DNA from: Urechis unicinctus
Taxonomy: Eukaryota > Annelida > Polychaeta > Xenopneusta > Urechidae
Reading direction: 5' to 3'
Length of the DNA stretch: 64,000 nucleotides
Assembly: GCA_034190875.2 (NCBI GenBank)
Contig: CM067349.1
Span: 26,538,266-26,602,265, forward strand
Shown here: piece after piece, positions 37,883-50,799 of the stretch
Layout of the letters: every line of letters starts with the position of its first letter
Numbering within the stretch: the stretch's first letter is position 1
Notes under the pieces: generated by a model
Told to the model about the DNA's origin: nothing
The model's input: the letters and a program-made list of their open reading frames with translations, nothing else
Databases searched by the model: none
Made by a program: the position numbers and the translations under genes

Positions 37883-39760
37883 GATTTCATATTGTCCTAA
37901 GTAGAACAGGTGATTCTGTTTTACATTGAAAAATCAGGAAAAGGTGATCTACCCCACACGATTTGGTCTATTCGGTGTAATTGAGCTCGAAGAATTTGCT
38001 GGTTGGTCTTAATGTATTCAGATCAAATAAACGGTGGGTTTTCCAAATACACAATTCAGTTTTGGATAAGAATGGATGGATCTGTACGCGGCGGTTGTTT
38101 TGGAAGCTATAGTCCAATTCTAGGGGGAGATAGTGGGTCACAGAGTGCAGATTAAGGGTAGGTAGTACTCTAGCCTATTATCCGTCACCACATAGTTCAC
38201 CAGCTGGAAGTGTATCATCTTAGCGTTCGGTTAAACCGCCTATTCAACTACAACGCCCATAGACTCCGTGAAGTTGCTGTTTGCAAAGACATTGTGTTTG
38301 TTTCACATTATATTGATATCTGCACGATGATATATATATCAAGAGTGATGGGGTGAGGAAGATTGTTCAATTTAGAGTGTACAACCACACCGACGTGTCT
38401 TGATATTTCAATTATCAGATGGGTGATGGAACAGGTGTCGATGGACCATGGGATGCTAAGGAACTTTACTGTTTGGATAATATAATTTGGTCACATAGAA
38501 TATATCGGATATGAGATCAGACACACTTGCTTCTCTCGAAATTATCGACGCGGAAAGCTATATCGTCAGTGACGGATTCATTGTCATCGTCATGACCATG
38601 AAAAGAATGATCATGATCATCCTCATAACGCTAGGAATCATAGAGAGTGCTGTCGTCGTTATCCTCAATGGTCCTAAATATTCATCATCATCAAATCATC
38701 ATCAGAATCATTTGCTATCATCATCATCATAGGGCATCATCATACTCTTCAGCATCGGCAAATATTCGCATGGTCTAAATTGTGATCACGGTCATATATC
38801 TGTTATTATCATAAAAACCAATACATTCAAATCCGACCCTGTATCATATACTGCTCAGTTCAATTCTCAATCGTGTGAGCTTTATGTGTTATTTACCTAT
38901 CTCGGGGGATGGGGATGAAGAGTTGATTTCATATTGTCTGCGGTTTAGAATCGTGCTCTGTTTTAGGTGGAGAAAAGCAGCTACCGCGCACATTCGATTT
39001 AGTCCATTCGGTGTAATATGAGCACTGTAGATCATTTTGGATGAACTGCATCAAGAATTTAGCTCTAATAAGCGGTGGGTTTATCAAATGGCTAAAAATG
39101 TTTTGGACGAATGGATTGGATGGGTACTCGGCGGTTGGCTCTAAGCTAGAGTCGAGGGGAGGTTGTGGGTCACAAGAGCGTAGTTTGTGGGGAGGTCGAC
39201 TCTAGCCTATGATCCGTAAACAGTGGTTCACTGGTTGATGTACTGTTAGCGGGTTAGCGTGTGGTTAACAGGCGAACTCAACTTTGAATCGAACACACAC
39301 AGCCCATAGCACTTGCTGTTTGGTCAACACAGACACACATGCGCGCATATGGGATAAGGAAATATTGCAAATGACGTTACTGGCCAATAATCAACATTCA
39401 CTAGCAATTCTGCATTGAGGAGAAGCAATCCTTACATCATGTGAATATGATAGCCCACAGGACATTTGCTACATTTGGAGATATGCAACGAGAATCGTAG
39501 TTCTTGTATATTGCAATTATAACATGTCAGATATAACAAGGATTATATTTCCATAAGAGCTTGGGCTCTTTACTGCACTCCCTCGGAAAATATCATGCAT
39601 GATTTAACCACAAGATGATATTGCGATATTGAGATCAGTCATACTTGAGACTCTCGAAATTATTGACGCGGAAAGCTATTTTATAGGGACGGCAATTTAT
39701 TGTAGGCCATGTTAAACGAAAAGAATAACCAATAACGGTAGGAATCAAGCGATGAGTTTT
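37883..39760 (+). repeat. Tandem duplication, unit about 1.05-1.1 kb
   Basis: Unit 1 starts at 37,883 and unit 2 at 38,925, both with gatttcatattgtc. The order is kept through tagtccattcggtgtaat-like, cggcggttg, gtgggtcac, ctagcctat and gagatcag (38,513 and 39,631) to gaaattatcgacgcggaaag. The spacing grows from 1,042 to 1,118 bp through indels. No block A equivalent exists. ATC-rich runs at 38,680-38,730 occur only in unit 1. Confidence 0.88.
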
Positions 39761-39769
39761 TTTGCTTAC

Positions 39770-40380
39770 ATAGAATGGTACTAAATATTGGGCCCAGATT
39801 CAAAAGAAAAGCATGTTTATATTGTATTTCATCAACTTGGGCAATTTTCAATACTCTTGTAGCATCTCGGAAACGCCACCATGAAGTGCATTTAATGTCA
39901 TGTATTTTTCATAGCTCATTTTCAGATTCCATTTATCAAATACTCCAAATAGCCTGGAGGTTGAGCATAGTTGTTCTAGATCAAGCATTCTAGATCAAGC
40001 TCAGCCCATTCTCAGCTCCGGGCGTTTGTAGCGTCTACATGTGTAGTAACTGCCACACATAGATGGTCAACTTTGTCACAATGCACCTCAATTGGATGGA
40101 ATTCAATAAAATCAAATGACTGTTCCCTTTTAGATACATTCTTGTATAAAAACATCTGGATTTCATGAGATTCGAGGTCCAATGAAACCACGACTGCAGA
40201 ATCAGTACTCGCACCCTACTTCACGAAGTTTCCATGTACTTCGTAGTACTGCAATCAAGCACCAATTAATAGCAAATATGAAAGTAATACCCAGTCTCAC
40301 AACAACCATGAATAATGTGACTAATGTAGTGTTGGGGCTTTTTGCGTCACAACGAAGTGATATCGCGAGATAATATCACG
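39770..40380. other. Short unpartnered stretch before the three-copy segment
   Basis: No repeat or gene recognised; small chance frames only (63-72 codons). Confidence 0.5.
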
Positions 40381-40387
40381 ATATCCT

Positions 40388-41300
40388 CATTAGAGGCGCC
40401 GTCCAAGCATCACAATCATCCTCATTCTCGACCTCCTGCAAATCTCACCGCCATAATGTCAATGATTGAGCCAACGCAAATATAGAAGGCGTTGTAATGT
40501 TATTCATACATAATTCACACCATATCCAAGTTGATAACGCAAATCGGATTTGTATTGTAACGTGGCACATGGTTTAGAAAATGTATTTCTATGAGAATTA
40601 TGTATGTCAACCGACACTAATCAGCATAATATATAATAAAGCAACTGGACAACAGATGACCTGACTTGTCAACAATCGAGTAACATTCAATACGTATGCG
40701 TAACTTATCAATTGTAATATGAAAATGGTTTAAACCTACGGCCTATTCTTGATTTTGCGATCATAACGCCGCTGGAGTCCGATGTTGATTATAAGCCAGC
40801 AAGTAATGGTCACTGACTGCGCCCGTCTATAGTCATTCGTGGTTATCTCCAGAAGCCATTTAGATGCGAAAATAGAGACGAGACCACAGCTTGATATTGC
40901 AAGCTGTCACTGCATTACCATATAGTCTTGTATAAATTAGTTTTTGACGTATAATCATTGATTTGACTCGCTGCACATGACATTCACACCTTAAATAGAT
41001 GCAACTTCGTGAAATCGAAATATCACAAATTGACATGAATACTCGCATAATGTATGGCTTAATATAATGACATCTTAATATAAGATTAATTGCGACATAA
41101 ACTTACCTGTTAGATAGGGTATGATAAGGGAATAGGGTATGATAAGGGAACCGTCAGCAATATGATTTATCTAGAAAGAGTGTGCTACACTGTAATACGT
41201 TAGAAACCATCCACTTTGATCAGCGCTATAAATGAACCAATAATAGGTACTTTTTTACACTACCAACTTAGAACCTGATTCAATATGTGTAAATAGTATT
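40388..41300 (+). repeat. Three-copy segment (also 6,800-7,660 and inverted 55,300-56,215)
   Basis: Shared landmarks include taatatgaaaatggttta (near 7,119 and 40,719) and gcaaatcggat, whose inverse occurs near 56,050. A small private duplication (gggtatgataaggga twice at about 41,117-41,150) is seen only in this copy. Confidence 0.88.
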
Positions 41301-41309
41301 CATCATATA

Positions 41310-42440
41310 ACAAATTACGGATGGGCATCGGCATTCCAGCTGGACTTTTATGCACCTACAAATATCAAACTCGAGCTGTGTAAAACTGCATTCGTTCCAA
41401 ACAGCATTGCTGTTAATTCCATGAAGATATCACCAACACAATTATGTTAATCTATCAATACTGCTACGAATAGTTGAGGTACTGAACTAATACTGAAGCA
41501 TCTAACACGATAAAAGACTTCCGGAAAATCCAATGTCAATTAAAAAGACCAAGTTTTTGCCTTAATGCGTTGGTAATCTCGGATTTGTGCGCTTTCAGCT
41601 GAAGTTTCAATTCTGTTTGTATACGCCGCATATGTTATTTCCTCACGAAATTTAGGTAGAACTTGCCGGCAAATCCTGCAGCAATGCCTTAACGAGCATC
41701 TCGCGCAAAATTACGATAAGTTTCATAATCATCGAATGTTAGGCATAGACTGACATGAAGTCCACTAAATGTATTCCGTGTGCAATACGATCGTCCGTTC
41801 CATCAGTTAACATCTAAAGTCCTGTTGCTGACAATTCATAGAAACTATACAATGCACCAAGGTTTCATACGAAGCAGCTGGTTCCATTCAAAGGAAATCT
41901 TGACTCAAATACCGTCATCACATTCATCTTTCACCATTACCACACGATGCAGAATGTGTGGGTAATGGGTTGAGGCTAAGAGGCACCATAATAATCTGCT
42001 TTAGCATCTTGGTTAAGCCCATTCATTACCACCGCGATATTAGCTCGTTGTTTAACGCGGAGTAAAATTCTAGTGTAACTTATCACATTTCGTCAAATTC
42101 TCTATGTGTTTATATATCGTCGCCGAAGGTAGACCCTCTAATTAAACACGTGTATTGTCAAGATGGGTCTAAAGAGCGTTGTGATTAACGTGTAAAACTC
42201 CACGCCTGTCTCTTTTAAGAGGTTTTTATGTAGGTGCTGTGCTTGCAGGTTAAGAACTGCATGCGGCTCATTGCGGTGTGCATGCCATATCAAATGTCAA
42301 TGAGGCGTAATTTCAAACGTAGCCTGGGTAATGCCCCGACCAACGACAAAGCGGTGAATGCTAAAAGGGATTTAAATGGGCATTAAATGACAAACAGACA
42401 GTTAGAAGTAGATTATATGGTACCTTTCCATCGAATCAAT
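41310..42440. other. 1.1-kb block B-specific segment
   Basis: Replaces about 100-150 bp found at the same place in A (7,660-7,780) and C. No terminal repeats, target-site duplication or coding region identified. Confidence 0.6.
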
Positions 42441-42579
42441 TAATCTATGAACTTGATGTTCCACCATGCCTCAGATGTCTTATCTAAAGTGAGCCTTTAT
42501 GTTCATCTTGATGCATCTCGTTTCTGATATGATATAATCAAAAGGATACTTATCCTGCCGTGTGGTTCTACATTGCATT

Positions 42580-43200
42580 GATTGAAATAGCTGATATGGG
42601 ACCATTAACAACTTAAAGATAAACATTATTTTTGCTGTTTTGGGACCCCACCAGCCCCTTCCCCCGTAACGCTCCATATCATTACCCCATACAAATCCAA
42701 TAGCGCACAGTATCTCTAGCCCATATACCCCTTTGGTGTTATGTCTTTTTTGAGTTGTATTTATCATATGTATTCTTGAATAGGCAATAATGATGCTGTA
42801 CTTTTTATAACAATAAAAGCCAATTCTATTTTTACGTGAATGAAGTACTGCTGTTTGTCTTAGTTTGGGACTATCCGTTATAAACAAAATAACTAAGGTT
42901 ATATAAATGCTGTGAATGTACACATTAGCATTGTTATTATGAATCCCTATATGAAACAGCGCTGGATTATTTTAACGGACATGTCTGCAACTGGTGCATG
43001 TACCAGTGCGACCATGAACGATATATTTGTGGTAAAATAGCAGCAGCGAAATCATAGTATTCATAATCCTAAAGGATCACCTTGCATATTACATCCAAGG
43101 TGCTTATGATGATTATCAACCTGATCTTTTAACAATTACATGATGGTCAAAGCCATGATAATGATGATCATCATCGTCGATGCAATCATTGAATTTATTT
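42580..43200. other. Block B-specific segment before the TTC/ATC tract
   Basis: Homology to A and C stops near 42,580, about 470 bp earlier than it does in C relative to the tract. Contains a 147-codon minus-strand frame (42,480-42,923) with no recognisable family and no conserved counterpart. Confidence 0.55.
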
Positions 43201-43223
43201 ACATTGACACTTTTCTGCTCGCT

Positions 43224-43295
43224 TTCTTCTTCTTCTTCTTCTTCTTCTTCTTCTTCTTCTTCTTCTTCTTCTTCTTCTTCTTCTTCTTCTTCTTT

Positions 43296-43379
<84 letters not shown>

Positions 43380-43500
43380 TTCTTCTTCTTCTTCTTCTTT
43401 TTCATTTTCTTTTTCTTCCTCTTCTTCTTCTTTTTCTTCTTCTTCTTCTTCTTGTTCTTGTTCTTGTTCTTCTTCTTCTTCTTCTTGTTCTTTTTTTCTG
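43224..43500 (+). repeat. Compound (TTC)n-(ATC)n-(TTC)n microsatellite
   Basis: TTC repeats at about 43,225-43,296, ATC repeats at 43,298-43,379, then TTC/TTG-rich repeats to about 43,498. The same position in block A has only a TTC-type tract (8,051-8,235), so the ATC core arose or was inserted in B. Confidence 0.97.
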
Positions 43501-45200
43501 TCTTTGCTAATATAGACAGCGTGAACACTTGAATGCCCCCAGATTGTCTAGACGAGTTAAATAGTTACCAGCTGGCACGACATGAGCCAATATTTTATCG
43601 TAAATTGCGTGCGTTGTATGCATGTTAGGACGAATCGAATAATATATAAAGCGAAATAATTAAGGAGAGGAGAGCATTGTAAGTTCTTCTTTGTTTTACT
43701 GGAAAAGATGAATTTGGCAGGGCATAGCGAGTGACGGATTATGAACTGATAATAACAAGTGTGGAACAGAAAAAACAGCTGGCTAATGAAACTTTGGTAA
43801 TGTATCATACCTTTGTGTTTCGCATGACGCATATTCCGGTGTCATACTGTTATGTCGTTGAGGAATGAATGAATGAAGTTCGATCGTAATGATTATGCAA
43901 TTCAAATGAACTCTGACATAAGCCTTCCTAAGTGGTGAGAACCACCGGGAATGCAGGTCGTGATTGCAAACATTTAACAATATATGATCAGCACACGTTG
44001 TGTATGCCTTCAACTCTATGTGATCTTCACTGGCGCCTCGAATAAAGATATTTGACAGATCATATCCACGTGTAACCTTGTACAACTACCGTTTTCTATC
44101 CTTAAAAACCATTGATCGTACATTACTACATTACTAGTGCTGGAGATAAAACGCACAAATTCTAGACCACTGTATAATATGACGTAAGTGTATTCACGCA
44201 ACCGATGCCAATAGGTATTGCAATGTGACAGTTTGATCTTATTGACTCAATGACGTTTTTTCTTTTCGGCATATTTTGTTCAACTTGCGAAGTAAGCTTT
44301 GGAAGACTCATATAAAGCGATATCAGAGTTTTCTTTTCCGTTATTTCTCCTCATAAAGCTTCTGACTTAACTTATATTTCTCTGCTTCAATTTGTATTGT
44401 GGATATGTATCATATAACATTTATCAAATAACATATAGTGATTGGATATTGCAATAATTGTAATCAGGCAAGTATGATGAAGTTATATGCATACACCAAA
44501 TCAAAGCATCAACTGGATTTCACGCCAGTCTCTCCAATCCCCAATGTCATTCAGAGCCTCATTTCTATAATGCTTCTCGGAAGAGTTTTTATATTACATT
44601 ACTTGCCGGCACTCGGGAATGTTAACTGCCGAATACAGGACAATTTATCACTATTGCACACTTTAATGTCATGGCGTATACACTGCAATATTGTTATAAT
44701 GGTGTGCACAATTTCAAAATGCCTTACTCTTCCATTAATTCTTGTATTATCTAGCCCATGAAAATGCAAACCATATATGGACATCTGGTCCTTCGGAATA
44801 TTACAAATACTGGAACCAAACATAGACAAATGCATACTTACAGTTTTCTCCAAATAATAATTACTAATGTGTGTTTCTGATGTAATGGTACTGAATTCCA
44901 AGTCTCCTTGACATGAAAACCAACCACTAAAGTTGTATCACCGTGTGTATATATTAAGTAAGTAATACCTGAGCAAGCCTCCGAAATAGGCATGATCCTA
45001 CGTATTGTTCTCACGTCCAAAATATTTGATCTGGCGTAAAAGTAAGGATGATTTGAACGATTGGTGTACAGTTATTTCTTTGTGAATGCACACACGCGTG
45101 CACACAAATTAAATATGAGAAATCTGTAGAAGTTTGTGATGAAGACTAAATCATGTCAAATACCTGCTGTGCATCTATTAGATTACTTGTATGGCAATTG
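43500..45200 (+). repeat. Block B segment collinear with 8,330-9,800
   Basis: Shares gacagcgtgaacac, the ggcacga-atgagccaat region, the ttgatcgtac region (near 44,111) and tgcatctattagattact in order. Block B has about 150-200 bp extra near 43,800-44,030. Confidence 0.8.
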
Positions 45201-45604
45201 ATGAGCTTGATCAAAGCGTTCACAAAAGGATCTTCTCTCCAAACCATTGCTAAAGATCAATGGTAACTACCATACTACAAGCCTACAGTAGGTTGATAAC
45301 AATGTATGAAACAATGAATAATGCCAATCTATAATTGAGTTATATATAGTAAAACTATCATTTTCATCAATCTATTGGCCATTAAATTAGGCATATACAA
45401 CGCATTTCAAGTATTAAGACTATGCTCTTAAATTATATAGATAATGACAAATGCGCAGGATAAAACACTGAACCATGGCTGCGATGCGTCATATGCGATT
45501 TCGACATCAATGTCGGGTACCATAGTAACGAGTGAAAGTCTAATTTATTTGAAGTCCAGCTTAAGGATTTCGACATCAATGTCAATACGTTATCGGCCTG
45601 GGTA

Positions 45605-46470
45605 CATTTGATGGTCGGTGTGGATATAAGCATTAAAGGGAATGGAAAACAGTTTTTGCACCACGCAGCATCATGAGTTCTTTATAGGGCCTGCTTCGTT
45701 AATCAGGCAACACAACCAGAGTTTCTCTATGACAGACTGTGTGTGTAAGTGAATGCAATTTAGAATATCCCACCATATAGCGTGATCGAATCATATTCAT
45801 TGATTTCTCTCACAAAATTCATTTGCTCCTTTGGGTTTGATTTACGCAATGGGTGAAATGCATTTACATGTCTACATATGTGATGGATTGTACCACTAGA
45901 AAATAGATTTGCTGTCAATCATCTTTATCATTTTCATTATTGTCATTATCGGCAACTGTCGACTCAGTCTTGATTGGTCGGTATGGTATGTATTTGCAAC
46001 TCCGTGGCGCTTCTTGGAGGCTTGAAAAGTATTATTCATTCCACTTGGTTTGTGGTAATTGAACGTGTTTCTGTCCACGGGCGACACAATCATCATGGGA
46101 TTCTTAATTAGGCCTGACTTCGTAAAATCAGGCAACACATGTGCCAGTTAGTTTCTTCTATGACAGACTGTGTGTGTAGATGGATGCAAATGCAAAACAA
46201 CAAGATGTGGGAAATGGCCCGGAAAGTTCAAGCACACGATATCACCACCATAGACGTGTGTCGCCGTATTCATATTCATTGTTTTGGCTTGATAAATTAA
46301 TTTGACCCCTATTTCACCCTTTACTATGACGATCGGTGATCACGTTCAACAAGCGCCTCAGGTGTGATAGGTATTAATGCATTTTCCTCTATCTAGTATG
46401 AAATGTTCCAAATGGTTTAAACAATGACGCACTTATATCGCGATTTGTTAAGATTACCCATTCGACTGTT
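45605..46470 (+). repeat. Tandem duplication, unit about 431 bp
   Basis: ctatgacagactgtgtgtgt recurs at 45,727 and 46,158, 431 bp apart, with matching upstream (aatcaggcaacaca) and downstream (tcatattcattg) sequence. Block A has one related unit near 10,590-10,815. Confidence 0.85.
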
Positions 46471-46559
46471 TAAAATATCTCACGTACTTCGTGATAGAAT
46501 GGCAGCTTGAATTTTGCTTCAAGAATCTTCAAGCACACAACTAATTAAAGATATAAAAC

Positions 46560-48000
46560 ACCTCTTTGCGTATGTTTCATTATGCATGAATCCATTGATG
46601 GCATCCCTAGATAACCCGTCAGTAGAACAATCGGGTCTATGTTAACTTTTTGCTATGGTACCAATAATTAGCCTATTAGCGAAGACTCTATGCGCTGTGC
46701 ATGTCGGTGTATGAAGAATGCTGGCATTGTGATACGTCACGTCGACGCCGGTTAACGTTATTGGCCGATGTTATTGGAGACTCACTTCCGGAAAGACGGC
46801 TGCGTTTTGTTAGAAAATATGGCAATTCATTGGCTTCCCCTAATGGTTATGAATCACTCTATTTTGCTCCTGGCAGTTAAAATTCGACTATGAAAAAAAA
46901 CACTTTACCAAGTTATGCCAAGCAAGCGTACGCCCACGATTATTGCAGCGGCAACAGCGCTACAAAACTAGTGTACTAAACAAAGCAATAATTCCATATG
47001 CATGTTGAGGCAAGCATAATGCTTCTACTTTTAATGTTCGTGTAAAATATAAAAGATTATTTTATTGACAGACCATTAAGTATTTGTGATAAGTACACCA
47101 AAATGCATCGATGCCACTTAAGCTAAACTCAAGCTACCCAAAACTCTCATATGATATCGAGCAATCAAATAATTTGTGGGTCTCTGTGCCAGGGCAGATT
47201 AAACCGTTATTGCCGCTTAACATGTATGTGGTTAGCGAGCAGAAGTGTTCAAAGAAGAAATGAAACTTTTCTTCATAGTTTATTAATGTAATGTTTAGTG
47301 TGTGAGTACACGTTCTCAAGCAATATAAGGGTTACAGGACTGGTCATAAACGTTATGGCGATTAGGCGTCTTTGTGTCTTACTTACATGATTTTAAATAA
47401 ATAATTATTTCAGTTTAATGAGTGCACCCCTGATATGTTCTGTTGACGTATTATTTATATAATCGAAGGTAACTGTTGGAAGTGATTCGGTTCTAACCAC
47501 TGTACCATTCACGATGATGGACAGATACACCTATCAACATGGGTCACAGAGCACCATTTCTTGTAGCAAAATGAATGCATTTGATCAACACCGCCATCAA
47601 TGGTGTTGTGAATATCGTATTGTAAAAAACAATATATGAATGCATTGTTTTGGTATGAATGATTCGTTCTTTTCCAAACATTTTTCACATATAGACACCA
47701 TGTAGACGAAGTATAAGATAAAATACAAGCCTGGGAAATTCAGGAGCACTACGGTACATCGCATACTTGGAGATGGGAAATCATTCGACCTTACAATGCT
47801 TTTCATTGTATCATAATTACCTATGCAAAATGTGATACATAAAGAACCCTGTCATGGGTATATCAAGGGCTGAAATATTATAACCACATGGCTCTGAATG
47901 CTAGCCTACCATTATCATGTCTATCCAAACTACAAACATGTAATGCCTTTCCGCTGATCTAAAGCATTTGTCTTTTCCTACATGGATATCAATGAGGCGA
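46560..48000. other. Block B stretch with no convincing partner
   Basis: Corresponds by position to 11,230-11,980 of A (which holds the SINE) but I could not align it. No gene or repeat recognised. Confidence 0.5.
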
Positions 48001-48726
48001 TGTCGCGACTCCAAATGCGGGCGCCCACCATATTAATACTAACCCATAACCCACCACTGGGACAAAGCGGGGTATCGCCGTAACTATAATATGATGCGAC
48101 GGTCTCTAAAAATGGCTGCAAGCAGAACCAAGACGTAAATAAGGATTATTTCTATGGCTGGTGTCTGTCAGCCATAAAACATCGGGGTAGACTTTCAGGT
48201 TATTACCCCTCGCCAGGATTGTTGACGATCGATTCGAAAGGGTAACGAGGGTATTGTTTCGGTTGGATGCAATGATTGGGTGATATCAGTAACAATGGAG
48301 TTGATTCCTATTGCAGCCAGCTTAAACTTCCGCCCATGATCAAATCAGACTGTGGATGTGCGATGGACCGCATTGGCATTGCTTGTGAGCGAACAAATGA
48401 ATGAAGGCAATATTAAGCTTCGTATTACAGCGGTCATGGATAAAATGGTTAAGTATGTAGAAGATGAATCAATACGCAATGTGTATTTTCCTTAAATTGA
48501 TTGATCGAGGTGGGGTATGACAACCAGGTCCGCAGCAATATTTGTATGATAACACCAAGGCTATATTTCTATATACTATCATATCTAGTTTTTAGCAATT
48601 ACCTAAAAGAACAATCATATTCTTTTCGGTGCGTGTATCTGGTTTTTACAAAAGATAAAGGTATAAATACCGTGAACATAGCTAATGCGAGTAGTTAAAC
48701 AATGACTGTCTCGGTTCTGGACAGAT

Positions 48727-48752
48727 GAGAGAGAGAGAGAGAGAGAGAGAGG
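48727..48752 (+). repeat. (GA)n microsatellite
   Basis: About twelve GA units, a recent expansion relative to the block A copy. Confidence 0.95.
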
Positions 48753-48973
48753 GATTACGGATTAGATTCCGATTACTTGATTCGATAACATGTAGTTTGT
48801 CTGATATTGCTTCAAATAATATCAGAACTAACGCCCATCTTATATTACATTAAGGAGGAGAGAAGCGCCAAATATATCCGTTGAAGCAAAAACATTCATC
48901 ACAATAACTTTCTTAGAGTTGAGGATATGTCACAAAGAAGCGTCCATCAAATCGTCTTTGCTGAAGTCTGCGA

Positions 48974-49180
48974 ATGCAATCAACAGATGCAATCGATTTT
49001 GCAGAATACAACACTTTAGGATGTGGAACACCTGGTGATCTTCAGAAGGCATTTGCACCTGTAAGCATGTCGAAAGCAGAGGTCAAGGTGATACTGCAAA
49101 TTGCCAATGAGCGAGATGCGGCAATTACCGCAGCATTAAACAGCATCAATGGCACAAATACAAGCTTTAAAAAGCTCTGA
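48974..49180 (+). CDS. Possible coding remnant, 68 codons, unknown function
   Basis: This is the one frame whose translation looks protein-like rather than chance-like. It has a probable helical C-terminal half (residues 32-55, with SKAEVKVILQIANERDAAI) and a basic FKKL end before a TGA. The frame is closed by a stop just upstream of the ATG (48,962-48,964). A cgattttgcag run at 48,992-49,002 could be a splice acceptor, in which case this would be a terminal exon rather than a small gene. The block A counterpart (about 13,510-13,730) starts alike (MQST.AID.AEY) but loses the frame after about 30 codons. I recognise no family. It may be a gene fragment or an accidental frame. Confidence 0.25.
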   Translation: MQSTDAIDFAEYNTLGCGTPGDLQKAFAPVSMSKAEVKVILQIANERDAAITAALNSINGTNTSFKKL

Positions 49181-49739
49181 CGAGCACCAGGCATCGTTCG
49201 CTGCGCAAAGGGTAGTAATCTGGCTGCATTTAGTTCTAAGCAATCCGGCTGGCCATTATATTATATATCTTACATCTGTTAATGTTGTAATAGTTCATGG
49301 AAATTTTGCAATATCGCTATAAATTGACCATACCGGTGCACATCTAGTAGTATAACTGGTCTTGAAAGCATCGTCCTGGCTGATATATTACTTTATCTTA
49401 TTAATCTTACCAGATCCTACACTCTGAATGCATAATGCCTGGTGAATGATTGATGTCTGTGAAAAGGCTCCTGACAAGCGGAATTATTTCCCGAATAGAA
49501 GAGAACAGTTACAGTGCTATTAGGTTCTTGTGATGGAGTTATCAGTTGACGACAGAATCTACTTTAATATCCCCGATTCATCTCTTTATTGGCAAGGGGT
49601 ATTGGGTGTGCATATCATCGCCTGAGGAGGAGTTTTGCCGGTGACACGAAAAACTGCACTCGTGGATCTGGGAAGCACACAATGACAGGTTAACAGCTTT
49701 TCACCCATTCAACCGAACCCCCATCAAAGTGATGAATAA

Positions 49740-50550
49740 GAGGGTAGGTTATGATGATGGGTAGGTTTGTTATCAATTTGGCACTCAACAAGGAGGAGTC
49801 TGCAGGTGACAGTGCGTTTCCTTGGGAAGCTGAGGTTTAAATTACATGATAGGTACCCCATCTCAAGAGCAAGAACTCCTAGATGACGACGAATGTAAAA
49901 TAAAGACTGGCACGTCTAGTTGAAGCGATATTTTGCTTGATTATTACCCATTGACAGACATCAAGCACGTAACGTTAGGCCATTGCAATACAAAGACTTG
50001 TTTTGGATGGTGTCATATAAAGAGTAATTGGCGGATTATACTTTCTACACCACCTTGAACTATTTACAGTCTCAGTGAATCCTATGCGTACAAATGAAGG
50101 CGCTAGAGCAAACTGTGATAATAACAAACAGCTAGATAATAACAAACAGCTAGATAATAACAAACAGCTAGATAATAACAAACAGCTAGATAATAACAAA
50201 CAGCTAACATCCACAACCGAAGAATTATGTCCGAATATTGTCAAGCTCAAGTGCAAAATGTGGAAGCAACATATATCTTAAGGTTATCATTATAATGCAA
50301 AGACAGGGCGTTTAATCATTTGAACGGTTATTTATGTCGATATAACGCCCCTTGTTAATTTTTACTCGAATGGCTAGGGTGAATGTTAGGGATCCATTCA
50401 TCATCCCTAGGCCCCTTACACCGCAAATAACACTGCTTCATCACCGAATCACGTCACGCCATTCCTCGTCGTGAAATACAAATTGCGTCCAGCTACAATA
50501 ATTGTGGATGTGGAGGGCACGAACATGGAATTGCTACGAATTGCTACAGG
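49740..50550. other. End region of block B, mostly unpartnered
   Basis: Corresponds by position to 14,300-14,830 of A but similarity is poor. Contains the 18-bp minisatellite and no recognised gene. Confidence 0.5.
50117..50206 (+). repeat. Perfect 18-bp x5 minisatellite
   Basis: Five identical copies of gataataacaaacagcta, with no mismatch. It lies in a 68-codon open frame (50,075-50,281) and reads as a DNNKQL repeat. Perfection implies a very young expansion or strong homogenisation. Confidence 0.97.
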
Positions 50551-50799
50551 GTTGACATCATGATAGGTATATAGTCAACTGCATGCCAAATTAAATTGAA
50601 GACAAACTAGGTTTATTGTGCGACGTTGGCACATGTTGCAAATGTTTTCAATGCGAATCAAAACGGTATGCGATCGACTCGAGAAACGGCAGCACGCTAC
50701 CTCGCAATATCCATGTTTCGATTGCTAACAAATAAGGTGTTGTAAAGCGAACAATCTTAGTCGAGTAGCAGCTGAGACACCTACAGCCATTTCGGTCGA

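Larger units (their letters stand above)
48005..49730 (+). repeat. Block B segment collinear with 11,985-14,290
   Basis: Well-conserved partner of block A that lacks the A-specific segment of about 475 bp with (CAT)n. A (GA)n run at 48,727-48,752 is private to this copy; A has only a short agagagcga there (near 13,265). Confidence 0.85.
27360..50700 (+). repeat. Block B: second, direct copy of the segmental duplication
   Basis: Collinear with block A (1,585-15,000) but about 10 kb longer. Extra sequence in B includes 29,840-31,510 (with the 39-bp minisatellite), 31,820-34,700, 35,450-40,385, 41,310-42,440, 42,580-43,200 and 46,560-48,000. Part of this extra sequence is shared with the inverted block C (31,990-36,045 with 64,000-59,789), so A has either lost it or never had it. 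Conversely B lacks about 700 bp of A near 2.5 kb and the (CAT)n segment at 12.6-13.1 kb. Confidence 0.85.

Noticed and set aside
41310-42440. DNA transposon or MITE insertion in block B
   Set aside because: No terminal inverted repeats or target-site duplication could be found at the edges, so only a copy-specific segment is claimed.
42480-42923. 147-codon minus-strand frame
   Set aside because: Starts in shared sequence and ends in a B-specific segment. No family resemblance and no conserved counterpart.
50117-50206. CRISPR-like array
   Set aside because: The units are contiguous without spacers, so it is a plain tandem repeat; the same holds for the other minisatellites.
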